Positions 20,419 through 28,704 are shown, counted from the first letter of the stretch. The stretch: 64,000 nucleotides of DNA from Aldehydirespirator sp965203575 (GCA_965203575.1 OZ241894.1:372001-436000), one strand, 5' to 3'. The notes: generated by a model from the sequence alone, not told the origin. Translations and numbers: made by a program.

Positions 20419-21471
20419 CTACGCCGCCGGAACCGTCGTAGTCGTCGTCGTGGTGGTGGTCGAACTCGTGGTGGTGGTCGTCGTCGAACTCGTGGTAGTC
20501 GTGGTGGTGGTCGTCGTCGTCGAACTCGTCGTAGTCGTGGTGGTGCCGTCCGGTGGCTCGCCGTCTCCGGTAGAGCCGTCCGGATCGTCGCCAGTGTTGC
20601 CCACCGGCCCAGAGCCGTCCCCCGGCAGATCATCGACCGGCCCCTCGCCGGGCGTGCTCGGGCCCTCCTCATTGACTCGCGCCGCCACCCGCGCGTCGTC
20701 CAGCGAGAACCCTTGACTGACGAAACTCCCGACACCGTCGGTGACCTGCCAGCGCCTGTGGAACGGACTATCCTCCCCAATGCCGAGGCCGTCGTCATCA
20801 AGGATCTCCACGACACCGCCAGCCGTGTTGAAGAAGAACAGATCCGGCCGGTGACGGACACTGTCCGGATGTGCCCGCGACGCGTACACCAGATAGCGCG
20901 GACCGTCCAGCAGGTTCCTCTGCTCGATCCCGGTCCTGACAATCCCTATCGGCCTATCGAGAATCCTGTGGCGGGGGGATCCGTCCCGGTTCAAACTATA
21001 TGCGAAGGTTCCTATCGTCACCTTGGTGTCGCCATCAGGCAGCGTGCCTGCGATCAGTTCGTCCACGGTGAACACAACTCCGTCATAGACCTCGGGGAAA
21101 CCCCATGGGTCCTCGGCGCTCTGGGGAACGATCACCACACGCTCCACATAGTCTGTCACCCGGCCCACGAACACCAGATCCGAAGCTTCTGCCAACGATC
21201 CCAGATCGTCGTGAAGCCACTCGTATCTGGCATAAGCAGTCATGGGGATCGACTCGTCATAAGCCACCAGGCCCTCAGTGCCGATAGGTCCCAGATCAGC
21301 TAGCGCAGCCTCGCCCAGTGTCGACCCGCCATCAACTTGTGCCTCCGGACCTGACAGCAACGAAGGCTCGTCCGGGACCGACCCGTCACGCGACATGCAC
21401 GAGAGCGCCAGCAGACATGACAACGCCAGCAGGCCTGCAACCGGTACAGCCCTCACTCTCACACTGACCAT
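20419..21471 (-). CDS. Secreted/lipoprotein paralogue 1 with poly-Thr tail
   Basis: A 350-residue exported protein of unknown function. It has a signal peptide (VAGLLALSCLLALSC) with a lipobox-like Cys, then a beta-rich domain that includes ASDLVFVGRVTDYVERVV, FTVDELIAGTLPDG and GPRYLVYAS. An acidic DDLPGDGSGP linker follows, then a C-terminal tail of about 40 residues, nearly all Thr/Ser, ending VPAA. It is nearly identical in its core to paralogue 3 and more distant from paralogue 2. It is the last of a tandem set of three behind the repeat-rich protease. Confidence 0.8.
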   Translation of the reverse strand: MVSVRVRAVPVAGLLALSCLLALSCMSRDGSVPDEPSLLSGPEAQVDGGSTLGEAALADLGPIGTEGLVAYDESIPMTAYARYEWLHDDLGSLAEASDLVFVGRVTDYVERVVIVPQSAEDPWGFPEVYDGVVFTVDELIAGTLPDGDTKVTIGTFAYSLNRDGSPRHRILDRPIGIVRTGIEQRNLLDGPRYLVYASRAHPDSVRHRPDLFFFNTAGGVVEILDDDGLGIGEDSPFHRRWQVTDGVGSFVSQGFSLDDARVAARVNEEGPSTPGEGPVDDLPGDGSGPVGNTGDDPDGSTGDGEPPDGTTTTTTSSTTTTTTTTTTSSTTTTTTSSTTTTTTTTTVPAA

Positions 21472-21477
21472 TGCGTA

Positions 21478-21546
21478 TCAATACCGGTATCGCTCGCCGT
21501 GGCTGAGCGCCTTCGCTCCTTGGTAGTGGGCATCACGCCAACGCAT
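21478..21546 (-). other. rarA-derived fragment / 22-codon ORF before paralogue 1
   Basis: A 22-codon ORF containing DAHYQGAKALSHGERYRY, preceded by GGAGGG and ending 6 bp before the paralogue 1 start. It closely matches an internal segment of rarA (DAHYQGAKSLGHGDGYRY, about 26114-26195) at both DNA and protein level. It is best read as a duplication scar that carried part of rarA. The intact ribosome binding site and the tight spacing mean it could also be translated as a leader ORF. Confidence 0.7.
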
Positions 21547-21573
21547 TGGCACCCTCCGGCCCGCCTCCCCACG

Positions 21574-22638
21574 CTACGCCTGCGGAACCGTCGTCGTAGT
21601 AGTCGTAGTCGTCGTTGAACTCGTCGTAGTCGTGGTGGTGGTCGAACTCGTGGTGGTGGTGGTCGTCGTCGAACTCGTCGTGGTCGTGGTGGTGGCGTCC
21701 GGTGCCTCGCCGTCTCCGGTAGAGCCGTCAGGATCGTCGCCAGTGTTGTCCACCGGCCCAGAGTCGTCCCCCGGCAGATCATCGGGCGGGCCGCCGTCGA
21801 CAGGATCGTCAGTCAACTCGTCCACACGCGCCGCGTCGCGGGCGTCATCCAGATCCAAGACGCGATCACCGAACTCGGGGAAACCGTCCTCGGACACAAC
21901 CACAGGCTGCGACAGCGGAGGAGCCACGCCGAAGCCGAGAACCCCACCGCCAAGAACCGGCGCCGCACCACCGCTGGTGTTGAAATAATGCAGATCAGAC
22001 CGGTAGAAGACACTGGAAGGGTCATCCTCCTGTCTGGCATACACCAGATACCGCGGACCGTCGGGCAGGTTCCGCCGCTCGATACCGTCGCGGAACATCT
22101 TGATGGGATCCTGCGAGATGCGCACCCGCGGCGTGCCGTCAGGATTGCGGATCAACGCATACGTCGCCACCGTCACCTGCTCGACACCAGCCGGAAACGA
22201 ACCGGCCAGCAACTCCTCCACCGAGAACACAACACCGTCGTACACGCGAGACAAGTTCCGACGGTCATCCACGCTCGGTGGAATCACTAGCGCAGCCTCG
22301 ACATAGCCTGTGACGCGGCCAACGAATACGACATCGGAGGTGCGGCTCAACGACACCAAATCGTCATAGAACAACTCGTACGCATCATATGATCCGTCCG
22401 GTATCGATTCGTCATAAGCCACCAGGCCCGCAGTTCCGACGGGTTCCAGATCAGCTAGCGCAGCCTCGCCCGAGGTTGATCCGCTACGGGCCTGTGACTC
22501 CAACTCAGACGGCAGAGGCGGTTCGTCCGGGGACAATCTGCCACCGGAAGCGCATGAGAGCGCCAGCAGACATGAGAAGGCCAGCGCACCCGCAGCCGGC
22601 ACAGTTCTAACTCCCCCAAATCGACCATCGCGTATCAA
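21574..22638 (-). CDS. Secreted/lipoprotein paralogue 2 with poly-Thr tail
   Basis: A 354-residue exported protein homologous to paralogues 1 and 3: signal peptide ALAFSCLLALSC, then TSDVVFVGRVTGYVEAALV, FSVEELLAGSFPAG and GPRYLVYAR. The linker DDPVDGGPPDDLPGDDSGP is nearly the same as in paralogue 3, and a long Thr/Ser tail ends VPQA. The core is the most divergent of the three. The start is uncertain. The position used is a TTG that overlaps the stop of the preceding 22-codon ORF; a GTG about 36 bp downstream is the alternative. Function is unknown. Confidence 0.76.
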   Translation of the reverse strand: MIRDGRFGGVRTVPAAGALAFSCLLALSCASGGRLSPDEPPLPSELESQARSGSTSGEAALADLEPVGTAGLVAYDESIPDGSYDAYELFYDDLVSLSRTSDVVFVGRVTGYVEAALVIPPSVDDRRNLSRVYDGVVFSVEELLAGSFPAGVEQVTVATYALIRNPDGTPRVRISQDPIKMFRDGIERRNLPDGPRYLVYARQEDDPSSVFYRSDLHYFNTSGGAAPVLGGGVLGFGVAPPLSQPVVVSEDGFPEFGDRVLDLDDARDAARVDELTDDPVDGGPPDDLPGDDSGPVDNTGDDPDGSTGDGEAPDATTTTTTSSTTTTTTTSSTTTTTTTSSTTTTTTTTTVPQA

Positions 22639-22703
22639 TACCGGTATCCCTCGCCGTGGCCGAGCGCCTTCGCTCCCTGGTAGTGGGCATCATCCCAACG
22701 CAT
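22635..22703 (-). other. rarA-derived fragment / 22-codon ORF before paralogue 2
   Basis: Second copy of the rarA-like short ORF (DAHYQGAKALGHGEGYRY), again with GGAGGG upstream of its ATG. Its TGA overlaps the TTG start of paralogue 2 by 4 bp. It is nearly identical to the copy before paralogue 1, including flanking bases, showing that fragment and gene were duplicated together. Confidence 0.7.
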
Positions 22704-22730
22704 TGGCACCCTCCGGCCCGCCTCCCCACG

Positions 22731-23816
22731 CTACGCCGGCGGAACCGTCGTAGTCGTCGTCGTGGTCGAGCTCGTGGTGGTGGTCGTCGTCGAACTCGTG
22801 GTAGTCGTGGTGGTGGTGGTGGAACTCGTAGTGGTGGTGGTCGTCGTCGTTGAACTCGTCGTAGTCGTGGTGGTGCCGTCGGGTGCGTCGCCGTCTCCGG
22901 TGGAGCCGTCCGGATCGTCGCCAGTGGTGCCCACCGGCCCGGAGCCGTCCCCCGGCAGATCATCGGTCGGGCCGCCGTCGACAGGATCGTCAATCATCTC
23001 GTCCACGCGCGCCGCGAAACGCGCGTCGTCCAGCGAGAACCCTTGACTGACAAAACTCCCGACACCGTCGGTGACCTGCCAGCGCCTGTGGAACGGAAAA
23101 TCCTCCCCGATTCCGAGGCCGTCGTCATCAAGGATCTCCACGACACCGCCAGCCGTGTTGAAAAAGAACAGATCCGGCCTATAGAGGTCGCTGTCCGGAT
23201 TGGGCTCAAGTGACGCGTACACGAGATAGCGCGGACCGTCCGGCAGGTTCCTCTGCTCTATCCCGCTCCTGACGATCCCTATCGGCCTGAGGGACTTCCT
23301 GTAGCGGGGGGATCCATCCCGGTTCAAGCTATACGCCCAAGTTCCTATCATCACCTTGGTCTCACCGTCAGGCAGCGTGCCTGCGAGCAGTTCGTCCACG
23401 GTGAACACAACTCCGTCCCACACCTGCGGAAAACCCCATGGATCCTCGGCGCTCTGGGGAACGGTCACCACACGCTCCACATAGTCTGTCACCCGGCCCA
23501 CGAACACGAGATCGGAAGACTCTGCCAACGATCCCAGATCGTCGTGAAGCAGCTCGTAAGTGGCAACCGCGGTCATGAGGATCGACTCGTCATAGGCTAC
23601 AAGACCATCCGTGCCGATAGGTTCGCGATCAGCCAGCACCGCCTCGCCCGGTGGCGACCCGCCATCGGCCCGTAGCTCCGACTCTGACAGCAACGAAGGC
23701 TCGTCCAGGACCGACCCGTCGCGCGACACGCACGAGAACGTCAACAGACATGACAACGCCAGCAGGCCTGCGACCGGCACTGCTTTCACTCTCACGCCGA
23801 CTATTGATCTGGCCAT
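22731..23816 (-). CDS. Secreted/lipoprotein paralogue 3 with poly-Thr tail
   Basis: A 361-residue exported protein: signal peptide VAGLLALSCLLTFSC, core SSDLVFVGRVTDYVERVVT and FTVDELLAGTLPDG, then GPRYLVYAS and NTAGGVVEILDDDGLGIGED. The acidic linker leads into a Thr/Ser tail ending VPPA. Its core is almost the same as paralogue 1. It starts 22 bp after the stop of the repeat-rich protease and has no rarA fragment before it. The short strand pattern VFVGRV ... FTVDELLAG resembles small OB/NTR-type secreted domains, but this is only a guess. Confidence 0.8.
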   Translation of the reverse strand: MARSIVGVRVKAVPVAGLLALSCLLTFSCVSRDGSVLDEPSLLSESELRADGGSPPGEAVLADREPIGTDGLVAYDESILMTAVATYELLHDDLGSLAESSDLVFVGRVTDYVERVVTVPQSAEDPWGFPQVWDGVVFTVDELLAGTLPDGETKVMIGTWAYSLNRDGSPRYRKSLRPIGIVRSGIEQRNLPDGPRYLVYASLEPNPDSDLYRPDLFFFNTAGGVVEILDDDGLGIGEDFPFHRRWQVTDGVGSFVSQGFSLDDARFAARVDEMIDDPVDGGPTDDLPGDGSGPVGTTGDDPDGSTGDGDAPDGTTTTTTSSTTTTTTTTSSTTTTTTTTSSTTTTTTSSTTTTTTTVPPA

Positions 23817-23838
23817 TGGTCCCTACTTGTCGTGCTCG

Positions 23839-25746
23839 CTAGTACTGCAAGTTGATGGCACGTATCTCCCATCTATCGAGCTTGTTATTATCGCCGTATG
23901 TCATGCAGCTTGTCTTTGATGTTCCACCGTCATGAAGGCCGACGGTGTGTCCTAACTCATGGCACACCAGGTTGTTTCTCAAGAGGGGCGACATGTCGGG
24001 GTCCTGAGCTTGGGGATCGATCACTATCACAGCCGACGCACAAATAGTCGGGCTATGCGGATAGTCGCAATTGTAGTGGGCAAGACCGACGGCCTTGGGG
24101 TCCACATACCAGCGAACGTCTACGTTGGGAATCTCTCCAGCACCGTGGGAAGAGATTATGCCCTCATAGAGATTCAGATCGGTCAAGTCGTAGACGTCCT
24201 CGCCACCCGCGCCTCGAAAACGCGGCAGCCACTCGTCACGGTCCGTGTCAGTAGTCTCGATCGACACGTAGCTATGACGTGCGTCGTTCGCAAGATAATA
24301 TACTCCGCCGCTTGGGCCGAAGTCGGCTGCGTTGTTCGGCCTACAGAACCAGCCGAGGTTCACCTCTACTAGAACATTGCTGCCAGAGCACCCGGTGGGG
24401 TCTCTGATTAGCGTCCGAGCGCACATGAGGATCGGCAGTTTCGTCGGATACTGAGCCGGGCACTCGAAGATGGCGGGTGCTGTCGTAACGGTCTGCTTGG
24501 AGCATGAGTCGCTGTCCGGGACGGAGTCGAACCCGTCGGGACATACCATGTCGGGAGACCGTGTCTGGACAACCTGTCGGGTGCGAGTCTCATACACGGG
24601 CTCGTAGTTGAACACGTCGCGATCCTCGTAATTAAACACGTCCCGAGTCTCATAGTTGAACACGTCCCGAGTCTCATAGTTGAAGACATCCCGAGTCTCA
24701 TAGTTGAACACCGCCCGGTTCTCATAGTTGAAGACATCCCGAGTCTCATAGTTGAACACATCCCGAGTCTCGTAGTTGTACACCGCCCGGTTCTCATAGT
24801 TGTACACCGCCCGCACCCTGTAGTTGTAGGCCGGCCTAGTCTCGTAGTTGTACGCGACGACGATGCGTCGTGCGTTCCGGTAGCCCGTGCGACTGACGCT
24901 GCGGTATCGCCATGCGATGCACCGGCCGCTTCGATAGTCCGTGCGAAGGCACCCGTCGCGCACGCGCACCGTGTAGGTGTAGGGAACACGCACAGTCACC
25001 CGCTTCGTGAACGGCGCCACCCTTACCCGCTTCGTGAACGGCGCCACCCGCACCCGCTGCGTAAGAGGAGGCACCCTCACCCGCTCCGTCAACGGCGCCA
25101 CCCTCACACGCTTCGTGAACGGCGCCACCCGCACCCGCTGCGTAAGAGGAGGCACCCTCACCCGCTCCGTCAACGGCGCCACCCTCACACGCTTCGTGAA
25201 CGGCGCCACCCGCACCCGCTGCGTAAGAGGAGGCACCCTCACCCGCTCCGTCAACGGCGCCACCCTCACACGCTTCGTGAACGGCGCCACCCGCACCCGT
25301 CCTGTCTGCTCCTGGTAGGTCTCCTCGACGGTGCGCACGCACTGCGAGCCGCTGAGCGTCCAGGCCGGGGGATCATCGGGGTCGTCAGGACACGTCGCTT
25401 CCCGATCGGCCGTCTCAGTGCGCGTCGTCACGCACTGAGTGCCGCTCAGGCGGACCTGCTCGCCCGGGCCCGCAGCAGGACAAGAAGCCACAGCCGGCTT
25501 CGACCCCTCCGTCTTCACACACGACGCCCGGCCATAGTCGAAGCTGTAGTCCGCCGGGCACAGAGGATCCGGGGTGGCGCGAGGCGACGAACCCGCACCA
25601 GAGCCCGGAGCAGCCTGCGCCACCGCCAGCGCGGCCACCAGCAACAACACGACCCCCGACCTGGCCATGACACCCGGAGCCCGCGAGCGGACGCGCTCAC
25701 CGGTCGCGCTCCGTGCCCATGGGCCGGGAATCCGACTCCTCTCCAT
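23839..25746 (-). CDS. Secreted metalloprotease with two internal repeat arrays
   Basis: A 635-residue exported protein. In order: a long basic n-region and signal peptide (GVVLLLVAALAVAQA, cleavage near 45); a Cys-containing region (61-146) with LSGTQCV and LSGSQCV; 11 nine-residue units of the type VRVAPFTKR (151-249); a Cys-containing linker; 11 eight-residue units of the type FNYETRDV (298-385); a Cys-rich link; and a C-terminal protease domain. The zinc motif is HELGHTVGLHD (596-606), HExxHxxGxxD with Asp as third ligand, followed by a Met-turn SCMTYG (Met615). This resembles snapalysin or M6-type sites. A GGAGG precedes the ATG. Substrate is unknown. Confidence 0.82.
   Translation of the reverse strand: MERSRIPGPWARSATGERVRSRAPGVMARSGVVLLLVAALAVAQAAPGSGAGSSPRATPDPLCPADYSFDYGRASCVKTEGSKPAVASCPAAGPGEQVRLSGTQCVTTRTETADREATCPDDPDDPPAWTLSGSQCVRTVEETYQEQTGRVRVAPFTKRVRVAPLTERVRVPPLTQRVRVAPFTKRVRVAPLTERVRVPPLTQRVRVAPFTKRVRVAPLTERVRVPPLTQRVRVAPFTKRVRVAPFTKRVTVRVPYTYTVRVRDGCLRTDYRSGRCIAWRYRSVSRTGYRNARRIVVAYNYETRPAYNYRVRAVYNYENRAVYNYETRDVFNYETRDVFNYENRAVFNYETRDVFNYETRDVFNYETRDVFNYEDRDVFNYEPVYETRTRQVVQTRSPDMVCPDGFDSVPDSDSCSKQTVTTAPAIFECPAQYPTKLPILMCARTLIRDPTGCSGSNVLVEVNLGWFCRPNNAADFGPSGGVYYLANDARHSYVSIETTDTDRDEWLPRFRGAGGEDVYDLTDLNLYEGIISSHGAGEIPNVDVRWYVDPKAVGLAHYNCDYPHSPTICASAVIVIDPQAQDPDMSPLLRNNLVCHELGHTVGLHDGGTSKTSCMTYGDNNKLDRWEIRAINLQY
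24592..24855 (-). repeat. 24-bp tandem repeat (FNYETRDV) inside the protease gene
   Basis: Eleven eight-residue units covering residues 298-385, with variants AYNYETRP, VYNYENRA and VFNYEDRD. Every unit keeps the N-Y pair and most keep E and R. The array is Tyr/Arg/Asp-rich and suggests an elongated beta solenoid or surface spacer. Confidence 0.88.
25000..25296 (-). repeat. 27-bp tandem repeat in 81-bp higher-order units inside the protease gene
   Basis: Eleven nine-residue units covering residues 151-249. The order APFTKR, APLTER, PPLTQR repeats three times as an 81-bp higher-order unit, then two APFTKR units end the array. Near-identical copies of the 81-bp unit point to recent amplification. 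The units are rich in Val, Arg and Pro. Confidence 0.9.
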
Positions 25747-25969
25747 ATGACCTCCGTATGAAGAGACAAACCGACTCTATGGGACGGCGTTGGTTGCTGT
25801 CAAGAAGTACGCAGCCGATCACCGCAGCCGATCCGTGTCACCCCGGCGACACATGCCGGGCCGTTGCATGGGCAAGAGCCGTCGACCGTCCCGAGCGGCA
25901 CGGAATGGCCCACACCATCGAGAGACCCTCCCGCCCGGGAACGCGCCGACACCCGGCCGCAGCGCGTGC

Positions 25970-27325
25970 TCAGTCGCCAGAGTGCCGCGGGCCGGGCCGG
26001 CGGTCGGCCAACCCGGCCTCGGCGCCGTGGTCGGAGGGCTCGTAGTAGACGTTGCCGGCCACTTCGGCTGGGCGGTGCTCCTGGGCGACCCAGCCGTCGG
26101 GGTCGCCGTGGGGGTAGCGGTACCCGTCGCCGTGACCGAGGGACTTCGCGCCCTGGTAGTGGGCGTCGCGCAGGTGCATGGGCACCTCGCCCGTCCCCGC
26201 GGTCCGGGCGTCGGCTGCGGCCCGACCCAGGGCGACCGTGACCCGGTTGGACTTGGGCGCGGTGGCCAGCCGCACCACCGCGTGGGCCAAGTTGAGCTGG
26301 GCCTCGGGAAGGCCCACGTACTCCACCGCCCGTGCCGCGGCGTCGGCCACCAGAAGCGCGCCGTCGTCGGCCAGCCCGATGTCCTCGGAGGCCAGGATCA
26401 CCAGCCGCCGGGCGATGAAGCGGGGGTCCTCCCCGGCCTCCAGCATCCGGGCCAGCCAGTAGAGCCCCGCGTCGGCGTCGGAGCCCCGGATGCTCTTGAT
26501 GAAGGCGCTGATCACGTCGTAGTGGCCGTCTCGGCCGTAGCGCACCGCCTTGGCGTCGGCGGCCGCCTCGGCGTCGGCCAGCGTCACATGGGCCGGTCCG
26601 GCTCCGGCCGCGGCTCGGGCATCGGGACCGGCTCCAGACCTGACTTCGGCTGCGAGCCGGCGGCTGGCCAGCGCTACTGCTACCTCGATGCCGGTGAGGG
26701 CATGGCGGCCGTCGCCGCCGCTGCGGGCAGCGAGGTGCTCGACGGCATCGTCGTCGGCGGTGGCCTGCTCGGCGGCCAGTCCCCGGTGGGCCAGTTCCAC
26801 CAGCGATTCGCTGTCGAGAGGATTCAGGCGGAACAGGGTCGAGCGCGACATCAGCGGGGGGTTGACCTCGAAGTGCGGGTTCTCGGTGGTGGCGCCGATC
26901 AGAACGATCAGGCCGTCCTCCACCGCGGGAAGCAGGGCGTCCTGCTGGGCCTTGTTGAACCGGTGGACCTCGTCGAGGAACAGGATCGTGCCGGTGCCGT
27001 GGACGCCGAGGCGATCCCGGGCCCGCTCGATCACGCCCCGCACGTCCTTCACCCCGGCGGTAACCGCGGAGAGCTCCTCGAAGGCCTTGGCCGTGGTGAG
27101 GGCCACCACCCGGGCCAGCGTGGTCTTTCCGGTGCCCGGCGGTCCCCACAGGATCACCGACGACAGCCGGTCGGCCTCTATCAGCTCCCGCAGCGGCCGC
27201 CCCGGCCCCACCAGGTGGTCCTGGCCGACGATCTCGTCCAGTTTCCGGGGCCGCAGCCGGGCCGCCAGCGGCGCCCGCCCCCGCAGCCGCTCGGCCGCAG
27301 CCGCATCGAACAGGTCACCAGCCAC
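25970..27325 (-). CDS. rarA: Replication-associated recombination protein A (RarA/MgsA)
   Basis: AAA+ ATPase acting at stalled replication forks. Walker A is WGPPGTGKTTLARV near residues 60-73 and Walker B is LFLDEVHRFNKAQQDALLPAVEDG. The C-terminal tetramerisation region has YWLARMLEAGEDPRFIARRLVILASEDIGLAD. At 451 residues the length is normal. The start is GTG. A segment near the C-terminus (DAHYQGAKSLGHGDGYRY) is also found as short fragments between the poly-Thr paralogues. In M. tuberculosis the homologue is close to alaS; here accessory genes separate the two. Confidence 0.95.
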   Translation of the reverse strand: MAGDLFDAAAAERLRGRAPLAARLRPRKLDEIVGQDHLVGPGRPLRELIEADRLSSVILWGPPGTGKTTLARVVALTTAKAFEELSAVTAGVKDVRGVIERARDRLGVHGTGTILFLDEVHRFNKAQQDALLPAVEDGLIVLIGATTENPHFEVNPPLMSRSTLFRLNPLDSESLVELAHRGLAAEQATADDDAVEHLAARSGGDGRHALTGIEVAVALASRRLAAEVRSGAGPDARAAAGAGPAHVTLADAEAAADAKAVRYGRDGHYDVISAFIKSIRGSDADAGLYWLARMLEAGEDPRFIARRLVILASEDIGLADDGALLVADAAARAVEYVGLPEAQLNLAHAVVRLATAPKSNRVTVALGRAAADARTAGTGEVPMHLRDAHYQGAKSLGHGDGYRYPHGDPDGWVAQEHRPAEVAGNVYYEPSDHGAEAGLADRRPGPRHSGD

Positions 27326-27342
27326 GCCCCGACCCTACGCGC

Positions 27343-27984
27343 TCAGTCTGTGACCGGGCTGCGCTTCCTGGTCGATCCCTTGGATGTCCACACGAGTGAG
27401 ACACCCAGGGCCAAGCTAACCGCGCCGAGCGACAGGACAGATTCGACAACGGTCACGATGTCACTGGTGGAGTGGAATGTGTGCTCGTTGGGCCGCCATG
27501 ACGCCGGGTCCTCGTGGAGCAGCAGATATCCGAAGGCAAGCAGCACCGCGGCAGGGAGCACGGTGGAAAGGCAGAGTTCCTCCCAGCCCAGATACCGCTG
27601 CCGCCCGGTGCCGAGACCGACCACTCCCCTCGCAAAGACAAAGATCGCGACCGGCAACAACAGGATCGTCGCCGTTGAGGCCATGCACATGAGCCCCAGC
27701 GTTGCACCGGAAGTCGCCATGAGAGCCGGCCGGTCGCGGAGCCCGCCCAACAGCGCCAGGACACCCAAGGCGCTGTACGGGAGTCCGACGGCAAGCGCAG
27801 CCAACTCGGCGTTGGGAAGCCCCTCTTCGGAACCCAACCAGCGGATTGCCACCAGTCCCAAGCCACCCAGGACAAAGATCATTGCCGCGACGTTCTCGAC
27901 TGTCCGCAGCCACGAAGGGACGTCGGGAGTCGGACCACTGCGGGTCTCGTCCCCTGGCGCCGCGCCGGGAGCGTCACCGTCCAC
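27343..27984 (-). CDS. Multi-pass membrane protein of unknown function
   Basis: A 213-residue protein with a 30-residue polar N-terminus followed by about five or six hydrophobic helices (examples: NVAAMIFVLGGLGLVAIRWL, LPYSALGVLALLGGL, TATILLLPVAIFVFA, VLPAAVLLAFGYLLL, SLGAVSLALGVSLVW) and a basic tail. No catalytic motif is recognised. It lies 17 bp before rarA on the same strand. The start is GTG. Confidence 0.65.
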   Translation of the reverse strand: MDGDAPGAAPGDETRSGPTPDVPSWLRTVENVAAMIFVLGGLGLVAIRWLGSEEGLPNAELAALAVGLPYSALGVLALLGGLRDRPALMATSGATLGLMCMASTATILLLPVAIFVFARGVVGLGTGRQRYLGWEELCLSTVLPAAVLLAFGYLLLHEDPASWRPNEHTFHSTSDIVTVVESVLSLGAVSLALGVSLVWTSKGSTRKRSPVTD

Positions 27985-28045
27985 CCCCCAACCCTACGAC
28001 CGGGCGCCGCCAGGGAAGTCAGGCGCAACGTACTGGTGGACGCTG

Positions 28046-28076
28046 GTATATCCATTCTGTTGTTGAGAGGATATAC
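28046..28076. promoter_or_regulatory. Operator of the VapBC module
   Basis: Perfect 8-bp inverted repeat GTATATCC (28046-28053) and GGATATAC (28069-28076) with a 15-bp spacer. The right arm overlaps the GAGAGG ribosome binding site (28065-28070) and ends 2 bp before the vapB start. This is the position expected for an autoregulatory operator bound by the VapBC complex. Confidence 0.72.
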
Positions 28077-28078
28077 TG

Positions 28079-28291
28079 TTGATCGTGACCAAGCGGCTTG
28101 TGGACATCGACGACGACCTGCTTGAGGAGGTCCGGAGCCTGATCGGAGCGTCCACCATGAAGGAGGCGGTGAACGGCGCGCTGCAGCATGTGGTCGACTT
28201 CGAACTCCGGTTGGAGCATGTGCGTCGCCTCATGATGCAGGAAGGGATCGACCTGGCTGACGAGCAGGTCATGCGCGACGCGTGGCGGTGA
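28079..28291 (+). CDS. vapB: VapB-type antitoxin
   Basis: A 70-residue antitoxin of a type II toxin-antitoxin pair. The N-terminal TKRLVDIDDDLLEEVRSLIGASTMKEAVNGAL resembles a ribbon-helix-helix DNA-binding domain. The C-terminal half (LEHVRRLMMQEGIDLADEQVMRDAWR) would wrap the toxin. The TTG at 28079 has GAGAGG eight bases upstream; a GTG at 28085 is possible. The stop overlaps the toxin start. Confidence 0.85.
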   Translation: MIVTKRLVDIDDDLLEEVRSLIGASTMKEAVNGALQHVVDFELRLEHVRRLMMQEGIDLADEQVMRDAWR

Positions 28292-28698
28292 GTCCGAGCT
28301 ACCTGGCCGACAAGAGTGCGCTGGCAAGGATGACGCATGCCGCGGTGGCCGAGCGGCTCGCTCCCCTCATCGTCGGTGGTCAGGTCGCCACCTGTGCCGT
28401 CATCGACCTAGAGGTTCTGTACAGCGCCCGATCGCTGGACGACTACGAGCAAGTCCTGGCGCAGCGGGCGGCGCTGCCCACGCTGCCAATGACCCAGGCG
28501 GTCGCGTCCCGAGCTATCGACGTGCAACACATGTTGGCCCGGCGCGGCCAGCACCGTGTGCCCGTGCCAGATCTTCTGATCGCCGCCACAGCTGAGATCA
28601 ACAGCGTCGCGGTCATTCACTACGACTCCGACTACGACCTGATCGCCGGTGTGACCGGGCAGCCTGCCGAATGGGTGGCCCCGCGCGGCTCCCTCTAG
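28288..28698 (+). CDS. vapC: VapC-type PIN-domain toxin
   Basis: PIN-domain endoribonuclease toxin of 136 residues. The acidic site is visible: Asp8 (YLADKSAL), Glu in CAVIDLEVLYSAR, Asp in VPVPDLLIAATAE, and the late VIHYDSDYDLIA. The GTG at 28288 overlaps the antitoxin stop as GTGA; a GTG at 28282 is an alternative. It converges on aspS with 6 bp between stops. Confidence 0.9.
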   Translation: MSPSYLADKSALARMTHAAVAERLAPLIVGGQVATCAVIDLEVLYSARSLDDYEQVLAQRAALPTLPMTQAVASRAIDVQHMLARRGQHRVPVPDLLIAATAEINSVAVIHYDSDYDLIAGVTGQPAEWVAPRGSL

Positions 28699-28704
28699 CG
28701 GCGA

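Noticed and set aside
20430..22870. GT-rich tracts as a possible non-coding microsatellite or Z-DNA region
   Set aside because: They are in frame on the minus strand as the Thr/Ser tails of three paralogues, so coding explains them.
25000..25296. Regular repeats that look CRISPR-like
   Set aside because: The units are contiguous with no spacers, are multiples of three, stay in frame in a secreted protein, and no cas genes are nearby.
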